Of a stretch of DNA of 64,000 nt, positions 51,848 to 60,544 are shown piece by piece. The position numbers and the translations under genes are program-made. The DNA is from JAHJDR01 sp964526915. GTDB lineage: Bacteria > UBA10199 > JADGCS01. The notes below the pieces were generated by a model. The model was given only the letters and a program-made list of their open reading frames with translations, was not told the DNA's origin and did not search any database. Numbering within the stretch: the stretch's first letter is position 1; each line of letters opens with the position of its first letter. Where the stretch lies: contig CAZGMS010000072.1 of assembly GCA_964526915.1 (NCBI GenBank), positions 1 through 64,000 of the forward strand, in the 5' to 3' direction.

Positions 51848-52988
51848 ACTGGCCATGCACACAATACTTCACAAATGTTTTGGCAAAGTGCCCTGCCATT
51901 TTTATAGTGGGGCGAATATCCGACAGTTGACAGTTATTTTTTACACGCAAACACAGAGTATCTTTGATCACCCCACACATGGCCTTTGGTCTGAGCATAC
52001 CGTACATGATGTCGCCATTGAATGGCCAAGTGTACCTGAGTTTGGATTTTCTGCAAACATCGATCGCAGGTTGCTTACCCAAATGCAGATCCACCATCAT
52101 TTGCGGGAAATTCACCCCCGCAGAAATGGCAAGCTCAATAGATCCCCAGAGTTTGGCGTTAATTTCCATCAAAAAGGGACGACCTGATTCATCGACCTTG
52201 AATTCGACCATGGCCAAACCATGCCACTGCAAAGCATCCAAAATTTGTTTTCCGTACTCTGCCACCAATGGATTGAAACCAGTTTCAGCCGCCACACTGC
52301 GGCCTCCGCTGGGTGGCATTTCACGAATTCTGCGGTGCTGAAATGTCACACAACATTTGCCATGATCATACAACGCAAAAAAACCACACCCGTATCCCTT
52401 TATGTATTCCTGTAACATCGGTAACAAAGACCCTTCCAAGTTGTGCTTTTCACACAGCGCATGATACTTGCCCAAAAGATCCCTGTGATGCTCAACATAA
52501 TCGATCACGTTAACACCCGCTTCCTGCTTTCCCTTGATCACAAGGGGGAATTTCAGGGTAGCTCCCAATACTGAGATTTCTTCCCTGTTAAGCGGGTAAA
52601 AGGTTTTGGGATAAGGAACACCTATCTTTTCAGCAAGCGCGTACGTTTTTTCTTTTGACATGGCAACATCGATCTTTGATGCTTCAGCAATCACAATGTC
52701 AGAACACAGCCTGATCTCATCCTGCAATTCACTCATGATACTGTTGGCCTTGGCACCAACAGGCATGACCATGTCTATCTGATATTGTTTTAAAATATCC
52801 AGAAAGGTTTGGTTAAACTCCGGCAGTTCATATTTGGGGACAATAATTTCATCAGCGCAATATTTTGACAACGCCGCCAATGAACCGGGCCTATGACTCA
52901 TCACATAGACTGTGTGGCATTCCTTACCCAAAGCCCTCACCACGCCGAGCGTGTGTGTGTAGTTTCCATCTGAAACCAATATTTTCAT
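51837..52988 (-). CDS. ATP-grasp ligase (carbamoyl-phosphate-synthase-like)
   Basis: 383 residues. ILVSDGNYTHTLGVVRALGK opens a pre-ATP-grasp fold, AMSKEKTYALAEKIGVPYP and LKFPLVIKGKQEAG provide ATP-binding segments, RSVAAETGFNP and MVEFKVDESGRPFLMEINAKLWG hold the metal-binding Glu and Asn. It joins a carboxylate to an amine via acyl phosphate. It resembles in length and motifs the island ligase at 20.9 kb. The start overlaps the methyltransferase stop as ATGA. A role in peptide- or amide-linking a substituent on the repeat unit is plausible. Confidence 0.85.
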   Translation of the reverse strand: MKILVSDGNYTHTLGVVRALGKECHTVYVMSHRPGSLAALSKYCADEIIVPKYELPEFNQTFLDILKQYQIDMVMPVGAKANSIMSELQDEIRLCSDIVIAEASKIDVAMSKEKTYALAEKIGVPYPKTFYPLNREEISVLGATLKFPLVIKGKQEAGVNVIDYVEHHRDLLGKYHALCEKHNLEGSLLPMLQEYIKGYGCGFFALYDHGKCCVTFQHRRIREMPPSGGRSVAAETGFNPLVAEYGKQILDALQWHGLAMVEFKVDESGRPFLMEINAKLWGSIELAISAGVNFPQMMVDLHLGKQPAIDVCRKSKLRYTWPFNGDIMYGMLRPKAMCGVIKDTLCLRVKNNCQLSDIRPTIKMAGHFAKTFVKYCVHGQYES

Positions 52989-53746
52989 TTGTGAAGAATA
53001 AGAAAATAAAATGCTGAACAACGTGGAATCGCAGTTGCCAAAAATCTGTCCAGCTTATTGAATAGTGCAAATAAGCCACAACGACCTAACACGCGCAACA
53101 CAGTACTCCAACACAAAAACAGACAAGTGCCATTTGTTTCCATAATCTTGAAACCCGCATTGCTTACAAGATTTTCGATATCGTGTGCTGAAAACTGCCA
53201 ATGACAGAATGATTCCGGAGACACCTCTTTGCGATGTAGCTGTTTTTCGCGTCTCCAATATAAACTATTTTTATTGGGCATGGAAAAAATGATCTTACCA
53301 TCATTTTTTAGGACACGGCGCAACTCATCTAAAGCCTTGGGTCTGTTTTCCACATGTTCAATCACTTCACTGCATATGATCAAGTCAACACTATCGCTCT
53401 CCAAAGGAATTTCTGTCAAATCTGCTATGACAATTTCTATTTTATCCAAGAGTTCTGGATACTTTTCAAAATTCTTTCTCATCCGCACCACTTCTTCCCT
53501 TGAAGATTCAAGGGCCACAACACGAACAGCCACTTTACTTGCCAAATAAGTATTTGGCCCTTTTCCTGCCCCCGCATCCAGAACTGTCCTGGCAGGATAT
53601 GTTTTCAGATACTGATTGATCAATGTGACCCGTTGACGATGTTGATAGCGCCAAACGGAAAACTGATCACCGTAATCATGAAAATCATCCATGAAAGGCA
53701 ACGGATAGGCATTGGCAATATCGTCAGATTGTGCAACATTCCACAT
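52985..53746 (-). CDS. Class I SAM-dependent methyltransferase
   Basis: 253 residues. TVLDAGAGKGPNTYLASKVA (54-73) is motif I, VVALESSREEV follows, then IIADLTEIPL-like and SEVIEHVENRPKALDELRRV typical of Methyltransf_11. The C-terminus is hydrophobic (LFLCWSTVLRVLGRCGLFALF), suggesting membrane contact and a lipid-linked substrate. It lies between a TylF-type methyltransferase gene and the ATP-grasp gene, in tight coupling with the latter. Confidence 0.83.
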   Translation of the reverse strand: MWNVAQSDDIANAYPLPFMDDFHDYGDQFSVWRYQHRQRVTLINQYLKTYPARTVLDAGAGKGPNTYLASKVAVRVVALESSREEVVRMRKNFEKYPELLDKIEIVIADLTEIPLESDSVDLIICSEVIEHVENRPKALDELRRVLKNDGKIIFSMPNKNSLYWRREKQLHRKEVSPESFCHWQFSAHDIENLVSNAGFKIMETNGTCLFLCWSTVLRVLGRCGLFALFNKLDRFLATAIPRCSAFYFLILHK

Positions 53747-53754
53747 GGACTCTG

Positions 53755-54495
53755 TTATTCCCTTTTGATGATGATGGCGTGTCCATTCAAATTATGAATG
53801 ACCACGCGATCATTTTTTTGCATCTGCTCATTCACATACTGTGTGATCCCCGAGCATCCACTAAAACCAAAATCATCGTAAACGATCATGCCACCGGGAA
53901 CCAATCTGTCCCAGATCCAATCTACAACCCCTTTTGCTGATTCGTACACATCAACATCTATGTGGCACAATCTAAATTTTTCATCTGCCACAAGAACTCC
54001 TGTCTGGTCCGGAAAAATTCCTTGAAGAACTTTTACATTGGCGTAGGAAGCCACCTTCTTTAATAAACATGTCACTAGTTCCTTCGATGTATCTGCATGC
54101 TCGCCACCTTTGTATGTGGTGTCATGGACCCCCGCTTTGACCACACCGGAGAATGTATCACACAAATACACTTTTTCCCTGATGCCACAATCGGAGGCCC
54201 GTCTGGCCAAAAGAGCACCGGTCCCTCCACGCCACACACCAATCTCTATGATGCTTCCCCCACTCAATTTGGCACACTGGGCCACCAACGCGTACAATTC
54301 AAAACACCTATATTTGTCCACCAATGTGTGATCTTTGATCTGGCCATACAGTGTGATGAATTGTTGATCAGTATTCCAAGGGGCATAGGTAGCCTTGGGG
54401 ATGATCGTTTCGTATTGGGCATCGCTGGTAGTCACAGTACGAAGCATTCGAAATCCAAAATGATTTAGAATATTCTTAATGTGTGTTTTGAACAT
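53755..54495 (-). CDS. TylF/MycF-family O-methyltransferase
   Basis: 246 residues. GGSIIEIGVWRGGTGALLA is the SAM site, VYLCDTFSGVVKAG, TYKGGEHADTSKELV and LCHIDVDVYESAKGVVDW supply the metal-binding acidic residues, and IVYDDFGFSGCSGITQYV is the usual C-terminal motif. The family methylates sugar hydroxyls (macrocin and mycinose pathways), often in O-antigen and capsule clusters. It is four bases downstream of the asparagine synthetase gene. Confidence 0.88.
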   Translation of the reverse strand: MFKTHIKNILNHFGFRMLRTVTTSDAQYETIIPKATYAPWNTDQQFITLYGQIKDHTLVDKYRCFELYALVAQCAKLSGGSIIEIGVWRGGTGALLARRASDCGIREKVYLCDTFSGVVKAGVHDTTYKGGEHADTSKELVTCLLKKVASYANVKVLQGIFPDQTGVLVADEKFRLCHIDVDVYESAKGVVDWIWDRLVPGGMIVYDDFGFSGCSGITQYVNEQMQKNDRVVIHNLNGHAIIIKRE

Positions 54496-54499
54496 GTCA

Positions 54500-56386
54500 T
54501 TACTCGCTAACAGACCAGACCTTTTTCCACAAATAAAGAGAATACAAACGGCTTACCAAAGACCAATCCTTGATCTTGTTTTGCGTATATTTTTGATAAT
54601 ATGCATATATTTTTTTATGATTCAAAAAAGAAAACAAGCCATTCAGATGAATATCATTAAACACACTATCAAAATTCTCTTTCAAACCCGTTTTTTGCCA
54701 CAGAATTTCTGGCAATTCAAAACCAGTTTTATCGCTTCTATTTAGAATACTCTCAGGCACCTTGCCTTGTGCTATGGTTCTCAATATTTTTTTGGAAACA
54801 CCTTCATGAATTTTTTTGTCATCACCAAGGGAAAATGCTTTCTCCACCAGACGATAGTCCAAAAAAGGCAGGCGACTTTCCAAGGAAAATCGCATGGAGT
54901 TGCGATCTTCGTATCTCAAGTATTCTCTCAAGGCTGACACCACAAGGTTGTTCCATTGCTGATTCTTTAATCTGCTGGTATATTTTTTTTGCGTCTTGAC
55001 ACTCTCATAATTCGTAACAAAAATATCATGCTTGTTTTTTGGTCTATAAATATCTGACAAAATCTTCGTGAAGACATTCGCACAAGTACGCAGGCAAGAT
55101 AGATTTCTTGTCGTGCAGTAGGCACGCAGTTCTCTCACAAAACTCCCAAACTTTAACCTCAAAAGCAAGTCTGACAAGTAGGTATAATGATATTCCGTAT
55201 AGCCCGTAAAAATTTCATCAGCACCCTGTCCATTCAACAAGACTTTTACATGACTGTTCTTTTTAATGTATTCATAAATCAGATATTGGGAATAAACAGC
55301 CAGGCCTCTCCACGGCTCTTCATGCACATACACCAGTTCATTTAATTTTTCGATCAAACCTTCCGTTTGTGGATAAACAAAATGTTTTTCCAATTTGATG
55401 TTTCTTGTTTGAAACTCATCAATGTATTTTTTTTCACTAAAAGCCTCGTCGTCAAACACAACTGAAAATGTTTTAAATGCTCCAACATATTGTTCTGCAT
55501 CAATCAGTCCCAAAATGGTGCTGGAATCAATGCCACCACTCAATAGTGAACCCACTTCCACATCTGACCGCAAACGCAATCGAATAGAATCTTTGAGAAT
55601 GTTTTCTATTTCTAGTTGGGTGGCTTGAGGATGATCATGCATTTTCCAATAGCTGTAAGTTGTTAATCCTGCTCTTGAAAACTCACAATATGTGCCTGGC
55701 TCAATTTGCAAAACATCCCTAAACATCGTCTGCTGAGTGTGATCCGAATAGCTGTACCTCAAATACTGACACACCATCTCACGATTGACATATAGTTTAT
55801 CGAAAAACGACGATATAAACTTGATTTCACTTCCAAAGATCAGATTATCATCAACAAAGGAATAATAAAGCGGCTTTATTCCAAATCTATCACGCGTAAG
55901 TGTGAGTTGATCTTTTTGGCTATCGTAAATAGCGGCCGCCCACATCCCGTTGAACCTGCAAAAAGCCTCCGTACCCCAACAATGAAAGGCCTTCAGGAAC
56001 ACCTCTGAATCAGCACTGGTGGTGAAACAATAACCTTGGGATTTAAGCACTTCCCTGATTTCAATGTAGTTATATATCTCTCCATTATACACAAGACACA
56101 ACCCTTCATAGCGATAAGGTTGGTGCCCCAAAGGAGTCAGATCAATGATACTCAGCCTCCTGTGTCCCATAATGAGTCCGGACTTGTCTTTGTTAACAAT
56201 GTGTTCATAACCAGCAAGTTCTTTGACGGTATCATCCCCTCTTAAGGCCTCAATAGTCTTATCATAGTTTTGATAAACAAATCCTTCATCATCAGGTCCC
56301 CTGTGTTTTAGTTTTAGGTGTGCCTGATAGAACCGTTTGGGATCAACTGTATTTTGATATGAAAAAAAACCAGATACGCCACACAT
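54500..56386 (-). CDS. asnB: Asparagine synthetase (glutamine-hydrolysing) family protein
   Basis: 628 residues, the length of class II enzymes. Cys2 in MCGVSGFF is the N-terminal glutaminase nucleophile, HRGPDDEG and YNGEIYNYIE line that site, and the synthetase domain has the PP-loop SGGIDSS at 283-289. In polysaccharide loci such paralogues are thought to amidate uronic or other acids rather than make free asparagine; this copy, surrounded by methyltransferase and flippase genes, probably amidates a component of the repeat unit (inference). No truncation is seen. Confidence 0.9.
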   Translation of the reverse strand: MCGVSGFFSYQNTVDPKRFYQAHLKLKHRGPDDEGFVYQNYDKTIEALRGDDTVKELAGYEHIVNKDKSGLIMGHRRLSIIDLTPLGHQPYRYEGLCLVYNGEIYNYIEIREVLKSQGYCFTTSADSEVFLKAFHCWGTEAFCRFNGMWAAAIYDSQKDQLTLTRDRFGIKPLYYSFVDDNLIFGSEIKFISSFFDKLYVNREMVCQYLRYSYSDHTQQTMFRDVLQIEPGTYCEFSRAGLTTYSYWKMHDHPQATQLEIENILKDSIRLRLRSDVEVGSLLSGGIDSSTILGLIDAEQYVGAFKTFSVVFDDEAFSEKKYIDEFQTRNIKLEKHFVYPQTEGLIEKLNELVYVHEEPWRGLAVYSQYLIYEYIKKNSHVKVLLNGQGADEIFTGYTEYHYTYLSDLLLRLKFGSFVRELRAYCTTRNLSCLRTCANVFTKILSDIYRPKNKHDIFVTNYESVKTQKKYTSRLKNQQWNNLVVSALREYLRYEDRNSMRFSLESRLPFLDYRLVEKAFSLGDDKKIHEGVSKKILRTIAQGKVPESILNRSDKTGFELPEILWQKTGLKENFDSVFNDIHLNGLFSFLNHKKIYAYYQKYTQNKIKDWSLVSRLYSLYLWKKVWSVSE

Positions 56387-56454
56387 AAATATTAACCGTC
56401 ATTCCTTACCATAATGCATGTCATCGAAGAATTACTGTGCCGTTGTTACGCATC

Positions 56455-57765
56455 TTAGGCACAAAACAGACCCAGATTCACCATAAATATCAATAAGTAC
56501 ACAGAAAATACTGTCACTCTGTACCTACAACTCATATATTGTGCTGCTACGGATTGCATGATTAACGAATAAATAAAAAGTCCTGCGAAGCTTGCAAAGG
56601 CGGATCCAACAACACCATAGGGGAGTATCAAATACCAATTTAATAAAGCATTAACCCCAAAGGAAACAAAAGCTATCACAGGATAAATCCAAACTCTCTT
56701 ATGATAACCCAATACAAGAGCAGGAATTTTATAAAAACCGCCCATCATAAATCCAGCCATAACAAATGGCATCACTGTTGCAGATTCAGAATATTTTTCA
56801 TTTGAAATAAGTGCGACCAAAACAGGACTTAAAAATGAAACAATAATTGTTATGACAATGAGCCCTGCATAATACAAGTAAGAAAATTTTTCTAATTCTG
56901 CCTTGGCTTTTACATAATCACTGATCATGTCATTAAATACTTTTGGCAACATGGCCTGCGATACTGACTCATACACAATGGATAGACCTCTGCCGAGCAT
57001 ATATCCCAATGTGTAAATACCAACCGCTGTATTGCCGATGTAATGTTTCAGAAAAATTCTATCAAGGTACAGGAATGCAATGCCCTGTGTCATAGAAATC
57101 ATCCCAGGCAACGACAACAAAAAAGTTTCCTTTGCCATCAACCTGTTAAAAACCAATCTTATTTTAAATAAATTATTTTTTGCAAACTCTTTTAACAAAG
57201 AATAAATATTTACACCGTAACCAATGCCCTGCCCGCTTATTCTGCCAAGGATACCTAAATTGAATACTGATATTAAAATAAATGATGTCGCATGATTAAC
57301 AAGCGTTTGAAATATTGAATGCTTAAGAACAGATGTGGACTTGTGTTCATTGTATAAAATTCTTGTAAAAAATGAAACATACACTGAGGCAATGCCAGTA
57401 CCCAATGTCACCATATAAATTGTACGGGTTTTTATGGCTATCCAATCAGAGATCAAGGGCATAAAAATCAATCCAATTATCAGTACCAATGCTGCTTGAA
57501 ATGTGAGAAACCATAAAATCGTACTTAAATATTCATCGCGATGCGTTTTTCTATAGTCAAAATAAAATCGGGTAGCACTGCTATCAAGATTCAACGATGC
57601 CAAGGTCTTGATGTACTCAAACATAACCAGGTACATCGCCAACACACCATAGTCGGCTGGTGTGAAAACGAACGTATAATATTTTGTCATGAGCACCGTG
57701 GCAACCGCCGCAATGAGTGATCCTGTAAAAAATTTTGGTGCGTGTTGAAAAACAACTTTGAACAT
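56455..57765 (-). CDS. Second Wzx-type flippase (MOP superfamily)
   Basis: 436 residues with about 12 transmembrane helices. LTKYYTFVFTPADYGVLAMYLV-like opening, FYFDYRKTHRDEYLSTILW and GILGRISGQGIGYGVN are typical of the short polysaccharide flippases (RfbX/oligosaccharide flippase type). It belongs to a different branch from the WzxC-like protein at 19.2 kb. It would move a lipid-linked sugar across the inner membrane. A second flippase without an obvious second polymerase suggests two glycans or two lipid-linked precursors. Confidence 0.85.
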   Translation of the reverse strand: MFKVVFQHAPKFFTGSLIAAVATVLMTKYYTFVFTPADYGVLAMYLVMFEYIKTLASLNLDSSATRFYFDYRKTHRDEYLSTILWFLTFQAALVLIIGLIFMPLISDWIAIKTRTIYMVTLGTGIASVYVSFFTRILYNEHKSTSVLKHSIFQTLVNHATSFILISVFNLGILGRISGQGIGYGVNIYSLLKEFAKNNLFKIRLVFNRLMAKETFLLSLPGMISMTQGIAFLYLDRIFLKHYIGNTAVGIYTLGYMLGRGLSIVYESVSQAMLPKVFNDMISDYVKAKAELEKFSYLYYAGLIVITIIVSFLSPVLVALISNEKYSESATVMPFVMAGFMMGGFYKIPALVLGYHKRVWIYPVIAFVSFGVNALLNWYLILPYGVVGSAFASFAGLFIYSLIMQSVAAQYMSCRYRVTVFSVYLLIFMVNLGLFCA

Positions 57766-57783
57766 TATTATTCTGAGATACCT

Positions 57784-57885
57784 TTATAGAATATCTTCGT
57801 GTCTTATTCCATCATAGACATATCCCTGATCGTCAATACTTAGAAATCCAAAATCCCAACATTCACTTCCTATAAATTTAAGAAA
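57784..57885 (-). pseudogene. Possible C-terminal gene remnant
   Basis: In the 170-bp gap downstream of the zinc-ribbon methyltransferase gene, one minus-strand frame is open for 33 codons and ends in TAA. It translates with protein-like composition (SECWDFGFLSI, DDQGYVYDGIRHEDIL) but has no in-frame start codon and is bounded upstream by TGA. It looks like the tail of a decayed gene. Parent not recognised. Confidence 0.3.
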
Positions 57886-57935
57886 TCATTTAAAAACCTT
57901 GTCTTTACCCTCTAAAATTTTTCACTAATAACTTT

Positions 57936-59015
57936 TTACTTGAAAGCCGTCGCTCGCACACCTCCAACACCCCAGGTTCTTATTGAACTAAATGCTGCTT
58001 CACTGGCCCATAATTCAATTTGTTGATGATTTGCCCCATTAACATATTGAGGCGTTATACAATCAAACGTATTGATAATGACATACTTCATCAGCAATTT
58101 CTTGTCGTGTGTACTTTCCCATAATTTACCATGGGGGTAATCGCCAGCGTAGCCTTCCCTTGCATTAAAAAAGATATTCCTAGGATCAATTGGCTCAGTT
58201 GTTTTTCGTATTACTTTTGCCATAAAAGGCATTTTGAATTTGTAGAAAACCTTTTGTAAGCCATATTTCAAAGGAATAAAAACAGGTACAAACCAATTAA
58301 TAAGTTTCCAGGATGTCTGTGGATGAATCCTTTGAATAATCGGCAGAAACCAAGGTTTATAAACAGCAGCATAGGAGGTAAAAGCAATTTCACCATTCTT
58401 TTTGAGAAGTCGATACATTGTTTTCAAGGTATCCACGGGACTTGGCGTGTGCTGCAACACCTGAAAAAGCCAAATCTTATCAAAAATTCCATTTTCGAAG
58501 ATGGGTTTATTGATATCCCCCTGAACCACGTCAATGTTGGGCATCGTCAAAATATCTTCTGAGAAGGTATCGATTGCATTCGACATGTCTATTGATACCA
58601 AATGTGCCCCTGTCTTGATCAAATGCTCTGTACAACACCCTGTTCCTGGTCCCACTTCAAGAATCAACTGCCCTCGCAAATCTTTTGGCCATTCAAAACC
58701 AAAAGGACTATATCCATCTCTACCCTGCCCGTCTTGGCTGTACTTGCCATGTATAACATCATGGTAAAACGGAATGCCTGTATAACTGTCTAAAACAACT
58801 TGGCCTGTTTCCCGCCACAATTTTCCCCAGGAGTCAGAGTAATTGTAACCATCGATAAGCCTCGGGATATAATTGACAACGCGATACTCTGCCAAGCACA
58901 ATGAGCAAAAAAGAATCGCAGAATATATTTCATCCTTTTTTTCGACACGTTCTTTGACGTTAAAATGACTGCCACACTTTGGACAGTGGATAAGATCGAG
59001 AACTCTTTCTTTCAT
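57936..59015 (-). CDS. SAM methyltransferase with N-terminal Trm112-like zinc ribbon
   Basis: 359 residues. Residues 8-45 form a zinc ribbon (CPKC at 11-14 and CSLC near 37-40) of the Trm112p type often fused to glycan methyltransferases. The SAM domain shows ILEVGPGTGCCTEHLI, HLVSIDMSNAID and FQVLQHTPSPVDTLKTMY. The long C-terminal segment (210-359) includes YAAVYKPWFLPIIQRIHP and may bind the lipid-linked acceptor. GGGAGAG precedes the ATG. The flanking gaps (170 and 239 bp) hold only possible remnants. Confidence 0.85.
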   Translation of the reverse strand: MKERVLDLIHCPKCGSHFNVKERVEKKDEIYSAILFCSLCLAEYRVVNYIPRLIDGYNYSDSWGKLWRETGQVVLDSYTGIPFYHDVIHGKYSQDGQGRDGYSPFGFEWPKDLRGQLILEVGPGTGCCTEHLIKTGAHLVSIDMSNAIDTFSEDILTMPNIDVVQGDINKPIFENGIFDKIWLFQVLQHTPSPVDTLKTMYRLLKKNGEIAFTSYAAVYKPWFLPIIQRIHPQTSWKLINWFVPVFIPLKYGLQKVFYKFKMPFMAKVIRKTTEPIDPRNIFFNAREGYAGDYPHGKLWESTHDKKLLMKYVIINTFDCITPQYVNGANHQQIELWASEAAFSSIRTWGVGGVRATAFK

Positions 59016-59108
59016 AAACTCTCCCTACAATATTACATACATTTGTTTCGGTTGACTTATTAAAAAAACACGAGCGTCGACACACAACTATGAAATCACT
59101 TCGTCATT

Positions 59109-59192
59109 CTAAAGAAATTTCGCAAGACCCTCGTTTCTCATAATATGAGAATTGTACTGGAATATTTCTGGGTGCTCCATAGAAAACATCAT
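59109..59192 (-). pseudogene. Possible small ORF or gene remnant
   Basis: In the 239-bp gap between the surface-carbohydrate gene and the zinc-ribbon methyltransferase, a minus-strand frame of 27 codons starts with two ATGs and reads MEHPEIFQYNSHIMRNEG then LAKFL and a TAG stop. Composition is protein-like, but no Shine-Dalgarno sequence precedes it and an in-frame stop lies just upstream. It is either a decayed gene end or chance. The rest of the gap is AT-rich without clear signals. Confidence 0.3.
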
Positions 59193-59254
59193 TTTTTGTT
59201 AATTTTTTATGAGACAACGTCACCCTGTTTAGAAGTTGTTTCTGTAACAATTAT

Positions 59255-60526
59255 TTAATGCAATTCATCTCTATAGTATTGGTCCAAAGTTTTTTGATAT
59301 TCAATATACTGTCGGGTAAAAGCTTCGGGCTGATAATGGTCCCTCATTTGCGAACAACGCTTATTGTGCGAAAAAAAAGAAAAATGGTAAAAAAATCGGT
59401 TCACAAGCCCTCTGAAAAACAAATTCAGTGATACGCCGCATTGCACAGATTTTTTTTCATCAAGATGCCGACTTATGTGTTCAGCAATAATTTTTGATGG
59501 GCTTTGATTTTGATTTCCAAAACAGGCTGTAATCAGCCTTTCTCTTTGCTCTCTCTTGGCTTCGAATTCTTTGATTGTTTTTGAAACAAACAACTCATCT
59601 AAATAATCCAGCAGTTGTTTGTTTGTTTGTGCAGAAATGGAAGACTCCCAAATTTCAACATATTCAGGATGATCCTGACATAGATGAATGGTTGTCTTGC
59701 CCTCCAACCACGCATCAACAGCCATTGTGGATTCATAAACCAAAACAACATCTGCTAAGGCAATCAATTGATAAACGGGCATCTCATCATGAAGAATCAG
59801 CACATTATTGTATTGATCAAAATGATGAGAAATCTCCGTCTTTTCCTCATTTTCAGTAGCCGGATGGTATTTAAGAATCAAAAGTTTGTTGGGATACTGT
59901 TTTGCAACGGACTGCAAATAGTGTATGGTGGTTTCTTTTTGTTTGAGCAGGGCATCTCCCCGTACCCCTTGTTCATGTTGTCGTGCAACAATATCAAATG
60001 ACCAACCTACATAAAAAATGATTCCATCGTATTGATCTCCAAGCAATTTACTACGATCAAACAAAACATTTTTAAAAATGTGGTATTTTTCGTGACCAGC
60101 ACTACCCGAAACGCTCAGGATGTCCTTCAGATAAGGAAACCGTTCCAAAGACCAGCGATACGAATCTTCATTCCATAGAAACCATTTGTCCACCGTAGGC
60201 TTTCGTTCACGATTATTACCCCAAAGATACAAGTCAGTTAACTCTTTGCGAAATACTCCTTCTGCATGCAAGGCCACAGCATAAATACCGCGCTGTTGCG
60301 CATATTTTGTTACTTTGTAAATTGCATAGGCACCCGTACAACAATTTGTTAGCAATACTTTCGGTTTCAACAAATCAATCGCTGTGTAATCAAAAATACT
60401 CCGCACTTCTACATGCAACTTGAATTTTTGACGTAACAAATAGATGGTAGGAATCAGGGCTTGTACATCACGCCCGACCATCCCCCAGATCATCACCAAC
60501 ACATCACATTTGTTGATTTTTGCCAT
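59255..60526 (-). CDS. Surface carbohydrate biosynthesis protein (GT-B-like)
   Basis: 423 residues. VLVMIWGMVGRDVQALIPTIYLL, VLLTNCCTGAYAIYKVTKYA and GIYAVALHAEGVFR form the N-terminal half; the C-terminal half has LLILKYHPATENEE, VLILHDEMPVYQLIALADVVLVYESTMAVDAW-type motifs (here split) like CDP-glycerol transferases and the 'surface carbohydrate biosynthesis protein' family. It probably transfers or polymerises a sugar or glycerol-phosphate-like unit from the cytoplasm; the donor is unknown. It is paired with an aminotransferase gene 18 bp upstream. Confidence 0.72.
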   Translation of the reverse strand: MAKINKCDVLVMIWGMVGRDVQALIPTIYLLRQKFKLHVEVRSIFDYTAIDLLKPKVLLTNCCTGAYAIYKVTKYAQQRGIYAVALHAEGVFRKELTDLYLWGNNRERKPTVDKWFLWNEDSYRWSLERFPYLKDILSVSGSAGHEKYHIFKNVLFDRSKLLGDQYDGIIFYVGWSFDIVARQHEQGVRGDALLKQKETTIHYLQSVAKQYPNKLLILKYHPATENEEKTEISHHFDQYNNVLILHDEMPVYQLIALADVVLVYESTMAVDAWLEGKTTIHLCQDHPEYVEIWESSISAQTNKQLLDYLDELFVSKTIKEFEAKREQRERLITACFGNQNQSPSKIIAEHISRHLDEKKSVQCGVSLNLFFRGLVNRFFYHFSFFSHNKRCSQMRDHYQPEAFTRQYIEYQKTLDQYYRDELH

Positions 60527-60544
60527 CCGCTTTATACAAAACGA

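Noticed and set aside
46439..56386. Exosortase/PEP-CTERM type exopolysaccharide locus
   Set aside because: FemAB, deacetylase-like and asparagine synthetase genes are reminiscent of it, but no exosortase, PEP-CTERM protein or XrtA-linked kinase is encoded in the window.
57800..57840. TTGACG...TATGAT as promoter for the second flippase
   Set aside because: The spacer is only 14 bp, and the stretch lies inside a protein-like open frame.
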